A stretch of 44,165 bases of DNA from Polaromonas sp. (GTDB taxonomy: Bacteria > Pseudomonadota > Gammaproteobacteria > Burkholderiales > Burkholderiaceae_C): positions 1-44,165 of the forward strand of contig JAKFXR010000020.1 in NCBI GenBank assembly GCA_021731285.1, in the 5' to 3' direction. Below are positions 8,910 through 18,044 of the stretch, one piece after another (positions within the stretch are counted from its first letter, which is position 1; the number at the start of each line of letters is the position of its first letter). The notes beneath the pieces were generated by a model. The model was not told where the DNA came from, made no database searches, and saw only the letters and a program-made list of their open reading frames with translations. The translations under genes were made by a program, and so were the position numbers.

Positions 8910-9956
8910 ATGAAAACGCTGCGACCAGACTCCGGGAAAAAGCCTGCGCGCGCCGCTCGCCCAGGGACCGGGGGTATCACCCTCAGCGATGTCGCCCGGC
9001 TCGCTGGCGTGTCGGCCATCACCGTGTCGCGAGCCCTCAACACGCCGGCCGCCCTGTCGCCGGAAACCATGGAACGGGTGCGCAGCGCCATCACCCGCAG
9101 CGGTTATGTCCCCAACCTGGTGGCCGGCGGGCTGGCCTCCAACCGCAGCCGGCTGGTGGCCGCCCTGGTTCCCACGGTAGCCGGGCCGGTCTTCCTGGAG
9201 ACCATCCAGTCCCTCACCGATGCGCTGGCCGAAGCCGGGTGCCAGTTGATGCTGGGCCAGAGCGGGTACACCGGTGCGCGGGAAGACGCCTTGCTGGACG
9301 CCATCATCGGACGCCGGCCCGACGGCATCGTGCTGACCGGCATCATGCATTCCGCGCAGGGGCGCAAGCGCCTGCTGGCCTCGGGTATTCCGGTGGTCGA
9401 AACCTGGGACATCACGCCCACGCCCATCGACATGATTGTGGGTTTCTCCCATGAGAAAGTCGGGGTGGCGGTGGCGGACTACCTGTACAGCCAGGGGTTT
9501 CGCCGGCCCGGTGTGGTCATTGCAGAAGACCAGCGTGCCATGCGCCGGCGCACCGGCTTCGAGGATCGGCTGGCCGAACTCGGTGTGCATGGCATCCCCG
9601 TGTGCACCGTGCCCGCGCCTTCGTCACTGGCCAATGGCCGCGCCGGGTTTGCCGATCTGCGCGCGCGCCATCCCGATATCGACGTTGTTTTTTGCGGTTC
9701 TGACGTGATTGCCCATGGCGTCATCACCGAGGCGCAGGCGTTGGGCCTGTCCATCCCCGGTGACGTGGCGGTCATGGGTTTTGGTGACCTGCCGTTTGCC
9801 GCTTTCACCCATCCGTCGCTGAGCACGGTACGCATAGACGGGACGTCCATAGGCCGCCAGGCCGCCAAATTCATTCTGGACCGCGCAGAAAACCGGGACG
9901 TTGGACCCAAAGTGCGTGATCTCGGGTTTACCATTACAAAAAGGTCCAGCGCCTGA
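8910..9956 (+). CDS. LacI/GalR-family transcriptional regulator (GntR-like)
   Basis: A 348-residue DNA-binding repressor. The helix-turn-helix and hinge are clear: 'ITLSDVARLAGVSAITVSRALNTP' at about 23-46. The rest is a periplasmic-binding-protein-like effector domain with 'LVAALVPTVAGPVFLETIQ' and the conserved end 'GDVAVMGFGDLPFAAFTHPSLSTVRIDG'. This form is closest to the gluconate-type (GntR) LacI members used for sugar acids. Dyads with the same core lie just upstream of the gene and downstream, before the SMP-30 gene, so it probably represses both itself and the catabolic genes. The effector is likely a sugar acid or its lactone, inferred from the neighbours. Confidence 0.92.
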   Translation: MKTLRPDSGKKPARAARPGTGGITLSDVARLAGVSAITVSRALNTPAALSPETMERVRSAITRSGYVPNLVAGGLASNRSRLVAALVPTVAGPVFLETIQSLTDALAEAGCQLMLGQSGYTGAREDALLDAIIGRRPDGIVLTGIMHSAQGRKRLLASGIPVVETWDITPTPIDMIVGFSHEKVGVAVADYLYSQGFRRPGVVIAEDQRAMRRRTGFEDRLAELGVHGIPVCTVPAPSSLANGRAGFADLRARHPDIDVVFCGSDVIAHGVITEAQALGLSIPGDVAVMGFGDLPFAAFTHPSLSTVRIDGTSIGRQAAKFILDRAENRDVGPKVRDLGFTITKRSSA

Positions 9957-9985
9957 CTTGACGCAGGCCGGGCCTTGGTCTTAAC

Positions 9986-10013
9986 ATTCAATTGTTAGCG
10001 CTAACAATTGAAT
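9986..10013. promoter_or_regulatory. 28-bp perfect palindrome, probable LacI-family operator
   Basis: A perfect dyad centred between 9999 and 10000 with core TGTTAGCGCTAACA, the classical form of LacI/GntR-family operators. It lies 30 bases after the regulator stop and about 117 bases before the SMP-30 start, where it would control the lactonase, solute-binding protein and dehydratase genes. A weaker copy precedes the regulator gene itself. Confidence 0.82.
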
Positions 10014-10130
10014 CCGGAAGGCGACAGCCAACTGCTTTGCTTCGACGAACGGTTCTCAACCCTTCCTTTTCCGAATTTCAGTCCGCAACCGCCGACCTTG
10101 CCGTTGGCAAACCATAAAGAGGAGACAAAA

Positions 10131-11246
10131 ATGAGTGAAGTCCATACAAGCGCGCGCCGCAGGTTTCTCAAAACCGCCGCAGGAGCCGGGGCGGCCATGG
10201 CGGCCTCCGCCTTCGCCCAGTCCTTTGAATTCAAGCCGCATCAGCGCTACCCCGATCCGGCGGTGCTGATTCTGGACCCGTCTTTCGGGAAATACCGCAT
10301 CTACAGCAGCACGGTAGAGCAGGTGGGAACCGGCATGCGCTGGGCAGAAGGCCCGGCCTATTTCCCGAATGAGGTCGCTGGCAAGCCCGGCTATCTGCTG
10401 GTCAGTGACATCCCCAACAACCGCCTGATGAAGTACGACGAGGCGACCAACGCCTTCACCGTCCACAAGGAAAACGCAAACTACGCCAACGGCAACACCC
10501 GCGATCGCCAGGGGCGCCTGGTCACCTGCGAGCATTCGGTCACGCGCCGGGTGGTGCGAACCGAAAAAAATGGCCGCGTGACCGTGCTGGCCGACAGCTT
10601 TGAAGGCAAACGCCTGAACGCGCCCAACGACGTGGTTGTCAAATCCGACGACACCATCTGGTTCACCGACCCGGTCTTTGGCATCAACGGCGAGTGGGAG
10701 GGTTCCCGCGCCAGGCCTGAGCAGGCCACGACCAATGTCTATCGCATCGCCGGCGATGGAAAGCTGAGCGCGGTGATCACCGACCTGGTCAATCCCAATG
10801 GACTGGCGTTCTCGCCCGACGAAAAGAAGCTGTACGTCGTTGAATGGCGCGGCACGCCCAATCGCAGCATCTGGAGCTATGACGTGGGGGCCGATGGCTC
10901 CTGCAGCAACAAAACCAAGCTGATCGATGCTGACGGCCCGGGATCGCTGGATGGTTTCCGGGTTGACCGTGACGGCAACCTCTGGTGCGGCTGGGGCTAC
11001 AACGGATCCTTTCAGCCGACGGCCACGGATGTAGGTGGCGGCATGAAGGCGCACCTGCAGAACGCCAGGACCGAAGACTTTGACGGCGTGAAGATTTTCA
11101 ATGCGGCCGGCAAACCGATTGGTTTCATACGACTGCCCGAGCGCTGCGCCAACCTCGAATTCGGCGGCCCCAAACGCAACCGCCTGTACATGGCCAGCAG
11201 TCACTCCCTTTACGCGCTGTATGTGGAATCACATGGCGCGGTCTGA
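10131..11246 (+). CDS. SMP-30/gluconolactonase family protein, Tat-exported
   Basis: Predicted periplasmic sugar-lactone hydrolase of 371 residues. The start at 10131 is set by a strong ribosome-binding site (AGGAGA, 5 bases of spacing) and by the Tat signal 'ARRRFLKTAAGAGAAMAASAFA' that opens the protein; the upstream in-frame ATG at 10008 lies inside the operator. The six-bladed propeller domain shows 'MRWAEGPAYF' (metal-binding Glu), 'LNAPNDVVVKSDDTIWFTDP', 'NPNGLAFSPDEKKLYVVEW' and 'GSLDGFRVDRDGNLWCGWG' (conserved Asn/Asp ligands). First gene of the structural operon; it would open a lactone outside the membrane so that the free acid can be captured by the next gene's product. Confidence 0.9.
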   Translation: MSEVHTSARRRFLKTAAGAGAAMAASAFAQSFEFKPHQRYPDPAVLILDPSFGKYRIYSSTVEQVGTGMRWAEGPAYFPNEVAGKPGYLLVSDIPNNRLMKYDEATNAFTVHKENANYANGNTRDRQGRLVTCEHSVTRRVVRTEKNGRVTVLADSFEGKRLNAPNDVVVKSDDTIWFTDPVFGINGEWEGSRARPEQATTNVYRIAGDGKLSAVITDLVNPNGLAFSPDEKKLYVVEWRGTPNRSIWSYDVGADGSCSNKTKLIDADGPGSLDGFRVDRDGNLWCGWGYNGSFQPTATDVGGGMKAHLQNARTEDFDGVKIFNAAGKPIGFIRLPERCANLEFGGPKRNRLYMASSHSLYALYVESHGAV

Positions 11247-11264
11247 ACCCAACCAGGAAAAGAA

Positions 11265-12281
11265 ATGAACAAGAAAATTTTCTCTGCCGCGCTGGTGTGC
11301 GCGGCTGCTGCCGCCAGCCTGCTGGCGCTGCCGGCCCAGGCTCAGGCGGACTACCCCACCAAGCCGATCAAGCTCATCGTGCCCTTCCCGGCAGGCGGCA
11401 CCAGCGATGTGATGGGCCGCATGATTGCAGAAGAGCTGACCAGGGCACTGAAGCAACCGGTGGTGGTGGAGAACATCGGAGGGGCTGGCGGCGTGATCGG
11501 TACGGAACGTGGTGCCAGGGCTGCGCCTGACGGCTACACGCTGATCCAGACCGGCGTTGGCCAGAACGCCGTGGCGCATGGCCTCAACCCCAAGGTGGCG
11601 TACGACTCGGTCAAGGACTTCATCCACCTCACCCAGGTCCATTCCGGCCCCAACGTGCTGGTGGTTCACCCCTCGACGCCGTTCAATACCTTCAAGGACC
11701 TGATCGACTACGGGCGCGCCAATCCGGGCAAGCTCAGCTATGGCTACACACCGGCGGCGTCGGGCCACATGGCCATGGAGCTGCTCAAGCAGACCGTCAG
11801 CACCTGCGTGGGTGCAAAGAAGGAAAACTGCAAACCGCTGTTCATGGTCGGCATTCCCTACCGTGGTGGCGGTCCCATGTTGACGGACATCCTGGGCGGG
11901 CAGATCCCGCTGATGTTCATCAACCAGGACGTCGCGCTGGCGCACATCAAGGCGGGCAAGCTGCGTCCGCTGGCCGTGACCAGCCTGGCCCGCAACCCGC
12001 TCTACCCGGATGTGCCGACGATTCACGAGTCGGGTTACCCCGGTTTCTCGGCCCTGTCCTGGTCCGGCATCTCGCTGCCCAAAGGCACACCCAAGGCCAT
12101 CGTCGACAAGCTGGAAGCAGCCACCGTCAAGGCCATGCAGTCGCCGGCCATCCGCGCGCGCATGGAAGGCAACGGCTTTGTCGTGCCCAACCAGGGCAGC
12201 GCGGACTACACCCAGTTCGTGGCCAAAGAACTCGACCGCTGGACGCGGGTTATCAAAATCGCCGGGATCAAGGCCGAATAG
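11265..12281 (+). CDS. Tripartite tricarboxylate transporter substrate-binding protein (Bug family)
   Basis: A 338-residue periplasmic binding protein. It has a cleavable signal peptide ending 'LLALPAQAQA' and the Bug hallmarks 'YPTKPIKLIVPFPAGGTSDVMGR', 'VVVENIGGAGGVIGTERGARAAPDGYTL' and 'PTIHESGYPGF'. Two cysteines ('TCVGAKKENCK', about 179-189) probably form a disulfide loop. It lies 18 bases after the lactonase gene with a good ribosome-binding site (AGGAAAAG), so it is in the same operon. The TctA and TctB membrane subunits are absent, as is common for Bug proteins of Burkholderiales; it must borrow them from elsewhere. Ligand inferred from context: a sugar acid. Confidence 0.94.
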   Translation: MNKKIFSAALVCAAAAASLLALPAQAQADYPTKPIKLIVPFPAGGTSDVMGRMIAEELTRALKQPVVVENIGGAGGVIGTERGARAAPDGYTLIQTGVGQNAVAHGLNPKVAYDSVKDFIHLTQVHSGPNVLVVHPSTPFNTFKDLIDYGRANPGKLSYGYTPAASGHMAMELLKQTVSTCVGAKKENCKPLFMVGIPYRGGGPMLTDILGGQIPLMFINQDVALAHIKAGKLRPLAVTSLARNPLYPDVPTIHESGYPGFSALSWSGISLPKGTPKAIVDKLEAATVKAMQSPAIRARMEGNGFVVPNQGSADYTQFVAKELDRWTRVIKIAGIKAE

Positions 12282-12292
12282 CCGTTCTGCAA

Positions 12293-13573
12293 ATGAAGAA
12301 TACAAAAATCAGGGCGGTGCGCATCACGCCCATCGCGTTTCGTGACGGGCCACTGCTCAACGCCAGTGGCATCCACGAACCATGGGCGCTGCGCAGCATT
12401 GTTGAAGTGGAAACCTCCGATGGCCGGACCGGCATCTCCGAAACCTACGGTGACGAGCCCATGGTGAAAGTGCTGCAGCAGGCAGCGAGTTTGCTGGAGG
12501 GGCTTTCGCCCTTTGAGCTGAATGTGATGGAAGCGCGCGTGCGTGCCACCATACGGCCGGGGAAAGCGGGCGACGGCAGCGTGCAGTTTGAACTCGCGCC
12601 CGGCTCACACACCGCCAAAAATGCCGACAAGGTGATCAGCGCCATGGAAGTGGCCATGCTCGATTTGCAGGGGCAAATGCTTGGTCTGCCCATTTGCGAC
12701 CTGCTGGGCGGCGCAGTGCGCAGCGAAGTGCCTTACAGCGCTTACCTGTTCTACAAATATGCAGAGCATGCCGACAAGCCCTACCCACCGGACGCTTGGG
12801 GAGAGGCTGTCACTCCGGCGCAGGTGGTTCAGCAGGCCCGCACCATGGTTGAGCAGTATGGCTTCAGGAGCATCAAGCTCAAGGGCGGTGTGTTTCCTCC
12901 AGAGCAGGAAATTGCCGCCATGAAAGCGCTGCGCGCAGCCTTTCCTGACTTGCCCCTGCGCCTGGACCCCAACGCCAACTGGTCGCTGGCCACCAGCATT
13001 GCTGCGGCAAAAGAACTCGACGACCTGCTGGAGTATTACGAGGACCCCACGCCAGGCCAGGACGGCATGGCAGAACTCGCCAAACATTGCCGCATGCCGC
13101 TGGCCACCAACATGGTGGTCACCACCATGGAGGAGTTCCGCCGCAATGCTTCTACCCACGCCGTGAAGATTTTGCTGTCAGACCACCATTACTGGGGCGG
13201 CTTGCGCGCCACCGCCGCGCTGGCGCGCATGTGCAGCGTGTTTGACATGGGCATGTCCATGCATTCCAACTCCCACCTTGGCATCAGCCTGATGGCCATG
13301 ACGCATGCCGCCGCCGCCATTCCCAATCTCACCTACGCCTGCGACACCCACTACCCGTGGCAGGAAGAAGAAGTGATACGCGGTGGACGCATCCAGTTCC
13401 ACGGTGGCTCGGTCAAGGTGCCCGGCGAGCCGGGCCTGGGCGTGCAGATCGACCCGGTGCAGCTTGCGCGGCTGCATCAGCAGTACCTCGATTGTGGTGT
13501 GCGCAACCGCAATGACCTTGCGCAGATGCGCAAGTACGATCCTGGGTTCGCGGGTGTCAGCCCGCGCTACTAA
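12293..13573 (+). CDS. Glucarate dehydratase-like enolase superfamily protein
   Basis: A 426-residue cytosolic acid-sugar dehydratase of the enolase superfamily, closest to the glucarate dehydratase subgroup. The key residues are all present: the KxK base 'IKLKGG' (K195, K197), metal ligands D225 ('RLDPNANW'), E250 ('YYEDP') and N273 ('ATNMVV'), and the D297 ('LLSDHHYWGG') and H324 ('SMHSNSHLG') dyad. The N-terminal capping domain has 'DGPLLNASGIHEPWALRSIVEVE'. The reaction would be removal of water from an aldarate to a 5-keto-4-deoxy acid. It starts 11 bases after the solute-binding gene, so it is the third gene of the LacI-controlled operon. Further pathway steps (aldolase, dehydrogenase) are not in the window; exact substrate is uncertain. 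Confidence 0.88.
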   Translation: MKNTKIRAVRITPIAFRDGPLLNASGIHEPWALRSIVEVETSDGRTGISETYGDEPMVKVLQQAASLLEGLSPFELNVMEARVRATIRPGKAGDGSVQFELAPGSHTAKNADKVISAMEVAMLDLQGQMLGLPICDLLGGAVRSEVPYSAYLFYKYAEHADKPYPPDAWGEAVTPAQVVQQARTMVEQYGFRSIKLKGGVFPPEQEIAAMKALRAAFPDLPLRLDPNANWSLATSIAAAKELDDLLEYYEDPTPGQDGMAELAKHCRMPLATNMVVTTMEEFRRNASTHAVKILLSDHHYWGGLRATAALARMCSVFDMGMSMHSNSHLGISLMAMTHAAAAIPNLTYACDTHYPWQEEEVIRGGRIQFHGGSVKVPGEPGLGVQIDPVQLARLHQQYLDCGVRNRNDLAQMRKYDPGFAGVSPRY

Positions 13574-13705
13574 CGTGTCAGGGCGGCAGGCTGGTCGGCC
13601 AACGCCGGGATGGCGTGTTGCCCGTCCTGTGCCGCATGTGCATCAAGGAAAATGGCAATTCGCCCTTTGGCGACGGAAATAGTTCGCTATCAATAAAGTA
13701 GTAAA

Positions 13706-13740
13706 CATGGGCTCCGCTTTGCCGCCCATGCACTGCTTTT
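13706..13740. terminator. Possible terminator between the convergent dehydratase and glcB genes
   Basis: A 7-bp perfect stem (13706-13712 with 13724-13730) with an 11-base loop, followed within 10 bases by TTTT on the plus strand. It sits in the 236-base gap where both converging transcripts should end. The stem is short and the T run is displaced, so the call is tentative. Confidence 0.35.
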
Positions 13741-13809
13741 ACTGAAGTGCCAAATCTCCCGCTGGCCCTTGTCTGGACAAGCACTGGCGGCTATTGCTTC
13801 CGTGGCAGA

Positions 13810-16035
13810 TCAGGCTGTCCCGGCTTTGACCTTCAAGCGCCACGCATGCAGCAGCGGCTCGGTGTACCCGCTGGGTTGCTCCAGGCCCTTGAAAACAAGG
13901 TCGCACGCAGCCTTGTAGGCCGCTGAGGTGTCGAAGTTGCCGGCCATGTTTTTGTACAGGGGGTCACCGGCATTTTGTTTGTCCACCACGGCGGCCATGC
14001 GCTCAAAGGTTTCCTGCACTTGCGCTTTGGTCACCACGCCATGCAAGAGCCAGTTGGCCATGTGCTGGCTGCTGATGCGCAGGGTGGCCCGGTCTTCCAT
14101 CAGTCCGACGTTGTGGATGTCGGGCACCTTGGAACACCCCACGCCCTGATCGATCCAGCGCACCACGTAGCCGAGGATGCCCTGGGCATTGTTGTCCAGC
14201 TCGGCCTGGATCTCGGCCTTGGTCCAGAAGGGCACCAGCGCCGCAGGGATCTGCAAAATGGCGTCCAGCAGGTTCTCCTCCATCGCCAGCGATTTCTTTT
14301 CGTTGACGAAGACTTCCATGTCCTTTTGCAGCGAGGCTACATCGACCTGCAGGTAGTGCAGCGCATGCAGGGTCGCAGCGGTGGGCGAGGGCACCCAGGC
14401 GGTGTTGGCGCCCGCCTGTGGGTGGGCGATCTTCTGCTTCATCATCTCGTTCATCAGATCGGGCATGGCCCACATGCCCTTGCCGATCTGGGCGCGGCCG
14501 CGCAGGCCGCAGGCCAGACCGATCTGCACGTTGCTCATCTCGTAGGCGCGCAGCCAGTTGGTGTTTTTCATCAAGGGCTTGCGCATCATTGCGCCCGCGT
14601 GCATGGCCGTGTGGATTTCGTCGCCGGTGCGGTCCAGGAAGCCGGTGTTGATGAAGGCCACGCGCGCCGCCGATTCGGCGATACAGGCCTTGAGGTTCAC
14701 ACTGGTGCGTCGCTCTTCGTCCATGATGCCCAGCTTGACAGTGTTCTCCGGCAGACCCAGCAGCGCCTCCACGCGGCTGAACAGCAGCGAGGCAAAGGCC
14801 ACTTCGGCCGGGCCGTGCATTTTGGGTTTGACGATGTAGACCGAGCCCTTGCGGGAGTTCTTGATGCCGGGTTGGTCCTTGCGCAGAAGGTCATGCATGG
14901 CGATGGCCGTGGTGACTACCGCGTCCAGAATGCCTTCCGGAATTTCCAGTGTGCGGCCGTCAGCAGCGGTGTACAGGATGGCGGGGTTGGTCATCAGGTG
15001 GCCGACGTTGCGCACGAACATCAGCGAGCGGCCATGCAGCGTGAGCTTGCCGCCGGCCGGCGTGGTGTAGTTGCGGTCGGGGTTCAGGCCCCGCGTGAAG
15101 TTCTTGCCGCCCTTGCTGACTTCCTCGGTCAGCGTACCCTGCAGGATGCCCAGCCAGTTTTTGTAGGCCACCACCTTGTCGTCCGCGTCCACCACGGCCA
15201 CGGAGTCTTCCAGGTCCATGATGGTGGACAGGGCGGCTTCCACCACCACGTCGCTGATGCCGGCCGCGTCGTCCTTGCCGATGGGCGTTGTACGGTCGAT
15301 ACGGATGTCCAGGTGGATGCCGTGGTGGCGCAGCAGCACGGCCGAAGGCGCGGCCGCGTCACCCTGGTAGCCCGCAAATTGCGCCGGATCCTTCAGGGCG
15401 GTAGGGGTGCCACCCTTGAGCGCTACCAGCAGCTTGCCATCCACCACGCTGTACTTCGCGGCGTCCTTGTGGGATCCGCCGGCCAGTGGCGCCGATTTGT
15501 CCAGTACGTTGCGGGCGTAGGCGATAACCTTGGCCCCGCGTGCCGGGTTGTAGCCCTTGCCTTTTTCAATACCCTCATCCTCGGGGATCACGTCCGTGCC
15601 GTAGAGCGCGTCGTACAACGAACCCCAGCGGGCGTTGGCTGCGTTCAGCGCATAACGTGCATTGAGCACCGGCACCACCAGCTGCGGACCGGCCTGCAGC
15701 GCCAGCTCATCGTCCACGTTCGTGGTGGTGGCGGTCACGTTGTCGGGCACAGGCACGAGGTAGCCGATTTTGTTCAGGAAGGCGCGGTAGGCCTTCATGT
15801 CGCGGATCGGGCCGGGGTTGGCCTTGTGCCAGGCATCGAGCTCGGTTTGCAGACGGTCGCGCTCGGCCAGCAAGGCGATGTTTTTCGGCGCCAGGTCCGC
15901 CACGATGGCATCAAAACCTTTCCAGAAAGTGTCGCGGTCCACACCGGTGCCGGGCAAGACCTGCTCGTCGATGAATTGCTGCAAAACGGTGGCGACCTGG
16001 AGGCGGTGCAAGGTGCTGCGGGGAGTGGTAGTCAT
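13810..16035 (-). CDS. glcB: Malate synthase G
   Basis: A 741-residue cytosolic enzyme that condenses glyoxylate and acetyl-CoA to malate. Family marks are seen along the whole length: '[28 protein letters not shown]' in the N-terminal part, '[28 protein letters not shown]' (catalytic acidic cluster), '[31 protein letters not shown]', '[19 protein letters not shown]', '[17 protein letters not shown]' and the C-terminal '[34 protein letters not shown]'. Full length for the G isoform (about 720-740). Glycolate oxidase genes (glcDEF), a frequent neighbour, are not here. It is divergent from the CoA-transferase gene across an AT-rich 204-base gap that must hold both promoters. Confidence 0.97.
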   Translation of the reverse strand: MTTTPRSTLHRLQVATVLQQFIDEQVLPGTGVDRDTFWKGFDAIVADLAPKNIALLAERDRLQTELDAWHKANPGPIRDMKAYRAFLNKIGYLVPVPDNVTATTTNVDDELALQAGPQLVVPVLNARYALNAANARWGSLYDALYGTDVIPEDEGIEKGKGYNPARGAKVIAYARNVLDKSAPLAGGSHKDAAKYSVVDGKLLVALKGGTPTALKDPAQFAGYQGDAAAPSAVLLRHHGIHLDIRIDRTTPIGKDDAAGISDVVVEAALSTIMDLEDSVAVVDADDKVVAYKNWLGILQGTLTEEVSKGGKNFTRGLNPDRNYTTPAGGKLTLHGRSLMFVRNVGHLMTNPAILYTAADGRTLEIPEGILDAVVTTAIAMHDLLRKDQPGIKNSRKGSVYIVKPKMHGPAEVAFASLLFSRVEALLGLPENTVKLGIMDEERRTSVNLKACIAESAARVAFINTGFLDRTGDEIHTAMHAGAMMRKPLMKNTNWLRAYEMSNVQIGLACGLRGRAQIGKGMWAMPDLMNEMMKQKIAHPQAGANTAWVPSPTAATLHALHYLQVDVASLQKDMEVFVNEKKSLAMEENLLDAILQIPAALVPFWTKAEIQAELDNNAQGILGYVVRWIDQGVGCSKVPDIHNVGLMEDRATLRISSQHMANWLLHGVVTKAQVQETFERMAAVVDKQNAGDPLYKNMAGNFDTSAAYKAACDLVFKGLEQPSGYTEPLLHAWRLKVKAGTA

Positions 16036-16239
16036 GGAGAAACCTCAGAAGGGCAGGAAACAGGAAAGAGCTTGCCACAAGCCTCTTGGTCCCGTAGCAG
16101 GGGAGGCAAGCTTGTAGCAAGTTTTATACAGCTACTGTATTAGATACTTCAACAAAGATTAATTAGTCAAAAAGTCATTTATCTGTGACATTTATATATG
16201 CAATCTTCAAGATTCTGCGCGAGCCCCATAATTTGATGA

Positions 16240-17475
16240 ATGGCCGATACCTCGCCCCCGTTTGCTAAACCACCTGTGGACCGGCTTCCCCTGGAAGGGA
16301 TACGGGTGGTCGAATTCACCCACATGGTCATGGGCCCGACCTGCGGCATGATTCTCGGCGACCTGGGCGCCGAGGTGATCAAGGTCGAGCCGCTGGGTGG
16401 CGACAGCACGCGCAGGCTGCTGGGTGCGGGCGCCGGCTTCTTCCCCCTGTTCAACCGCAACAAAAAAAGCATTGCGCTTGATTTGCAGACCGCGCAGGGG
16501 CTGGAGATTGCCCTGAAGCTGGTCGCCAGTGCCGATGTCGTCAGCGAAAACTTCAAGTCCGGCACCATGGCGCGGCTGGGTCTGGACCATGCCACCCTGA
16601 GCCGCCTCAATGAGCGCCTGATCTATGTCAGTCACAAGGGTTTCCTGCCCGGGCCCTACGACCACCGCACCGCTCTGGACGAAGTCGTGCAGATGATGGG
16701 CGGACTGGCCTACATGACAGGCCGGCCGGGTGATCCGCTTCGCGCAGGCTCCAGCGTCAACGACATCATGGGTGGCATGTTTGGAGCGATAGGCGCGATG
16801 GCCGCCCTGGCGGCACGCGACCATCCGGTCCATGGCACCGGCAGGGGCCAGGAGGTGCAATCGGCGCTGTTTGAAAACAATGTTTTTCTGGTGGCCCAGC
16901 ACATGATGCAGTTTGCAGTGACGGGCCAGCCCGCCGCGCCCATGCCAGGCCGGATTTCTGCCTGGGGGGTGTACGACGTTTTCACGGTCAGGGACGATGA
17001 GCAGATATTTCTGGCGGTCGTCAGCGACACCCAATGGGGCGTGTTTTGCAAGGCACTGGACATGCCTGAATGGCTTGGCGATGTACGGCTTGCCACCAAC
17101 AACGACCGGGTCCGTGCGCGTGACTGGATGATGCCCTTGCTGCGTTCCCGTTTGGCAGGCTGGACTGCCAACGCACTAAGTGAGGTGTTTGAAAAAAATG
17201 GATTGCCGTTCGCGCCGATCACGCGGCCCGAGAACCTGGTCAACGATCCCCATCTGTTGGCAACAGGCGGCTTGGCCCCCATCACCCTGCCCGATGGTCC
17301 CAGGTCCGGCCAGACGAGCAGCACGGTGCTGCTGCCACTGACGCTGGACGGAAAGCGCCCCGCCGTGCGCCTGAATCCACCGCGCACAGGCGAGCACACC
17401 CGGCTCTTGCTGGATGAACTCGGCTATGGCGCGGAGGCCATTGAAGCCCTGAAAGCCAGCGGCGTCACCAACTAG
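16240..17475 (+). CDS. CaiB/BaiF CoA-transferase family protein
   Basis: A 411-residue class III CoA-transferase, which moves CoA between carboxylic acids. Visible marks are 'LPLEGIRVVEFTHMVMGPTCGMILGDLGAEVIKVEP' near the N-terminus, 'NRNKKSIALDLQTAQG', 'VVSENFKSGTMARLGLD' and the central 'DEVVQMMGGLAYMTGRPGDPLRAG' segment, where an Asp at the family position carries the catalytic carboxylate. The C-terminal part has 'FEKNGLPFAPITRPENLVNDPHL'. The substrate is not predictable from sequence. It stands alone, divergent from glcB and convergent with the collagen-like lipoprotein gene. Confidence 0.92.
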   Translation: MADTSPPFAKPPVDRLPLEGIRVVEFTHMVMGPTCGMILGDLGAEVIKVEPLGGDSTRRLLGAGAGFFPLFNRNKKSIALDLQTAQGLEIALKLVASADVVSENFKSGTMARLGLDHATLSRLNERLIYVSHKGFLPGPYDHRTALDEVVQMMGGLAYMTGRPGDPLRAGSSVNDIMGGMFGAIGAMAALAARDHPVHGTGRGQEVQSALFENNVFLVAQHMMQFAVTGQPAAPMPGRISAWGVYDVFTVRDDEQIFLAVVSDTQWGVFCKALDMPEWLGDVRLATNNDRVRARDWMMPLLRSRLAGWTANALSEVFEKNGLPFAPITRPENLVNDPHLLATGGLAPITLPDGPRSGQTSSTVLLPLTLDGKRPAVRLNPPRTGEHTRLLLDELGYGAEAIEALKASGVTN

Positions 17476-17510
17476 GAGCGCCGCCCGGCTCTCAGAGACT
17501 GGCGCGTTGC

Positions 17511-17786
17511 TTATCGCGCCGGCGTGGCAGGCACGATGACCAGCGTTTCGCCGGGTTTGCCTTCGGAGCCGGTAGCGCCGGTCGAGCCGGTCGAGCCGGT
17601 CGAGCCGGTAGAACCTGTCGAGCCCGTTGACCCGGTTGAACCCGTGGCGCCTGTGGGACCGGCAGGGCCGGGGACAGGTGTTGGAACGGAGATCACAGCG
17701 GGGTTCACCACGGTGGCCGGGCGGTTGTCGCATGCGCTCAGGGTCATGACGGCCAGGGCGGCGGTGGCGAGGATTGAATATTTCAT
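17511..17786 (-). CDS. Small lipoprotein with collagen-like Gly-X-Y repeats
   Basis: A 91-residue predicted lipoprotein. 'MKYSILATAALAVMTLSAC' is a type II signal with Cys19 as the lipid-bearing residue. After a 20-residue linker rich in Val and Pro the sequence becomes an unbroken Gly-X-Y run of about 14 triplets: GPA-GPT-GAT, seven GST, GAT-GSE-GKP-GET. It ends in a short hydrophobic tail. Gly at every third place and Pro-rich flanks are those of bacterial collagen-like proteins, which form trimeric triple helices, here with Thr rather than hydroxyproline in Y. The ribosome-binding site is AGGAATTCCC on the minus strand. A surface spacer or stalk role is an inference. No known symbol. Confidence 0.8.
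   Translation of the reverse strand: MKYSILATAALAVMTLSACDNRPATVVNPAVISVPTPVPGPAGPTGATGSTGSTGSTGSTGSTGSTGSTGATGSEGKPGETLVIVPATPAR
17574..17642. repeat. Nonamer tandem repeat coding for GST triplets
   Basis: A run of 9-base units (minus-strand GGCTCGACC and variants), three of them identical and the rest diverged at third codon positions. Each unit encodes Gly-Ser-Thr, so gain or loss of a unit would keep the frame and change the length of the collagen-like stretch. Confidence 0.75.
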
Positions 17787-18044
17787 GGGAATTCCTTGAT
17801 TGGAAACGGCCGTTTCCCGGACAGAGCTACGGTAGTGCAGTTGCTTGAAGTTGCGGCGTCATCACCTTTGTACGCGGCTCGCCGGGGCGCACGCGTAGGC
17901 GCAAGGCCGCAATGGCTGTGGGTCTGGAGGAGCCTTTTGGTTGTCAAGTGCACCGATGCGTGGTTAGCATGCCAATCGCACTGATAGCAGTAATCAAAGA
18001 CCTTAATCCACTATTTCCACCTTTTCTGCCCATAATTCGCCGCT

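Noticed and set aside
13975..16143. 722-codon open frame on the plus strand
   Set aside because: It is antisense to glcB, whose product is conserved along its whole length; the frame has no recognisable motif and results from high GC at codon position 3.
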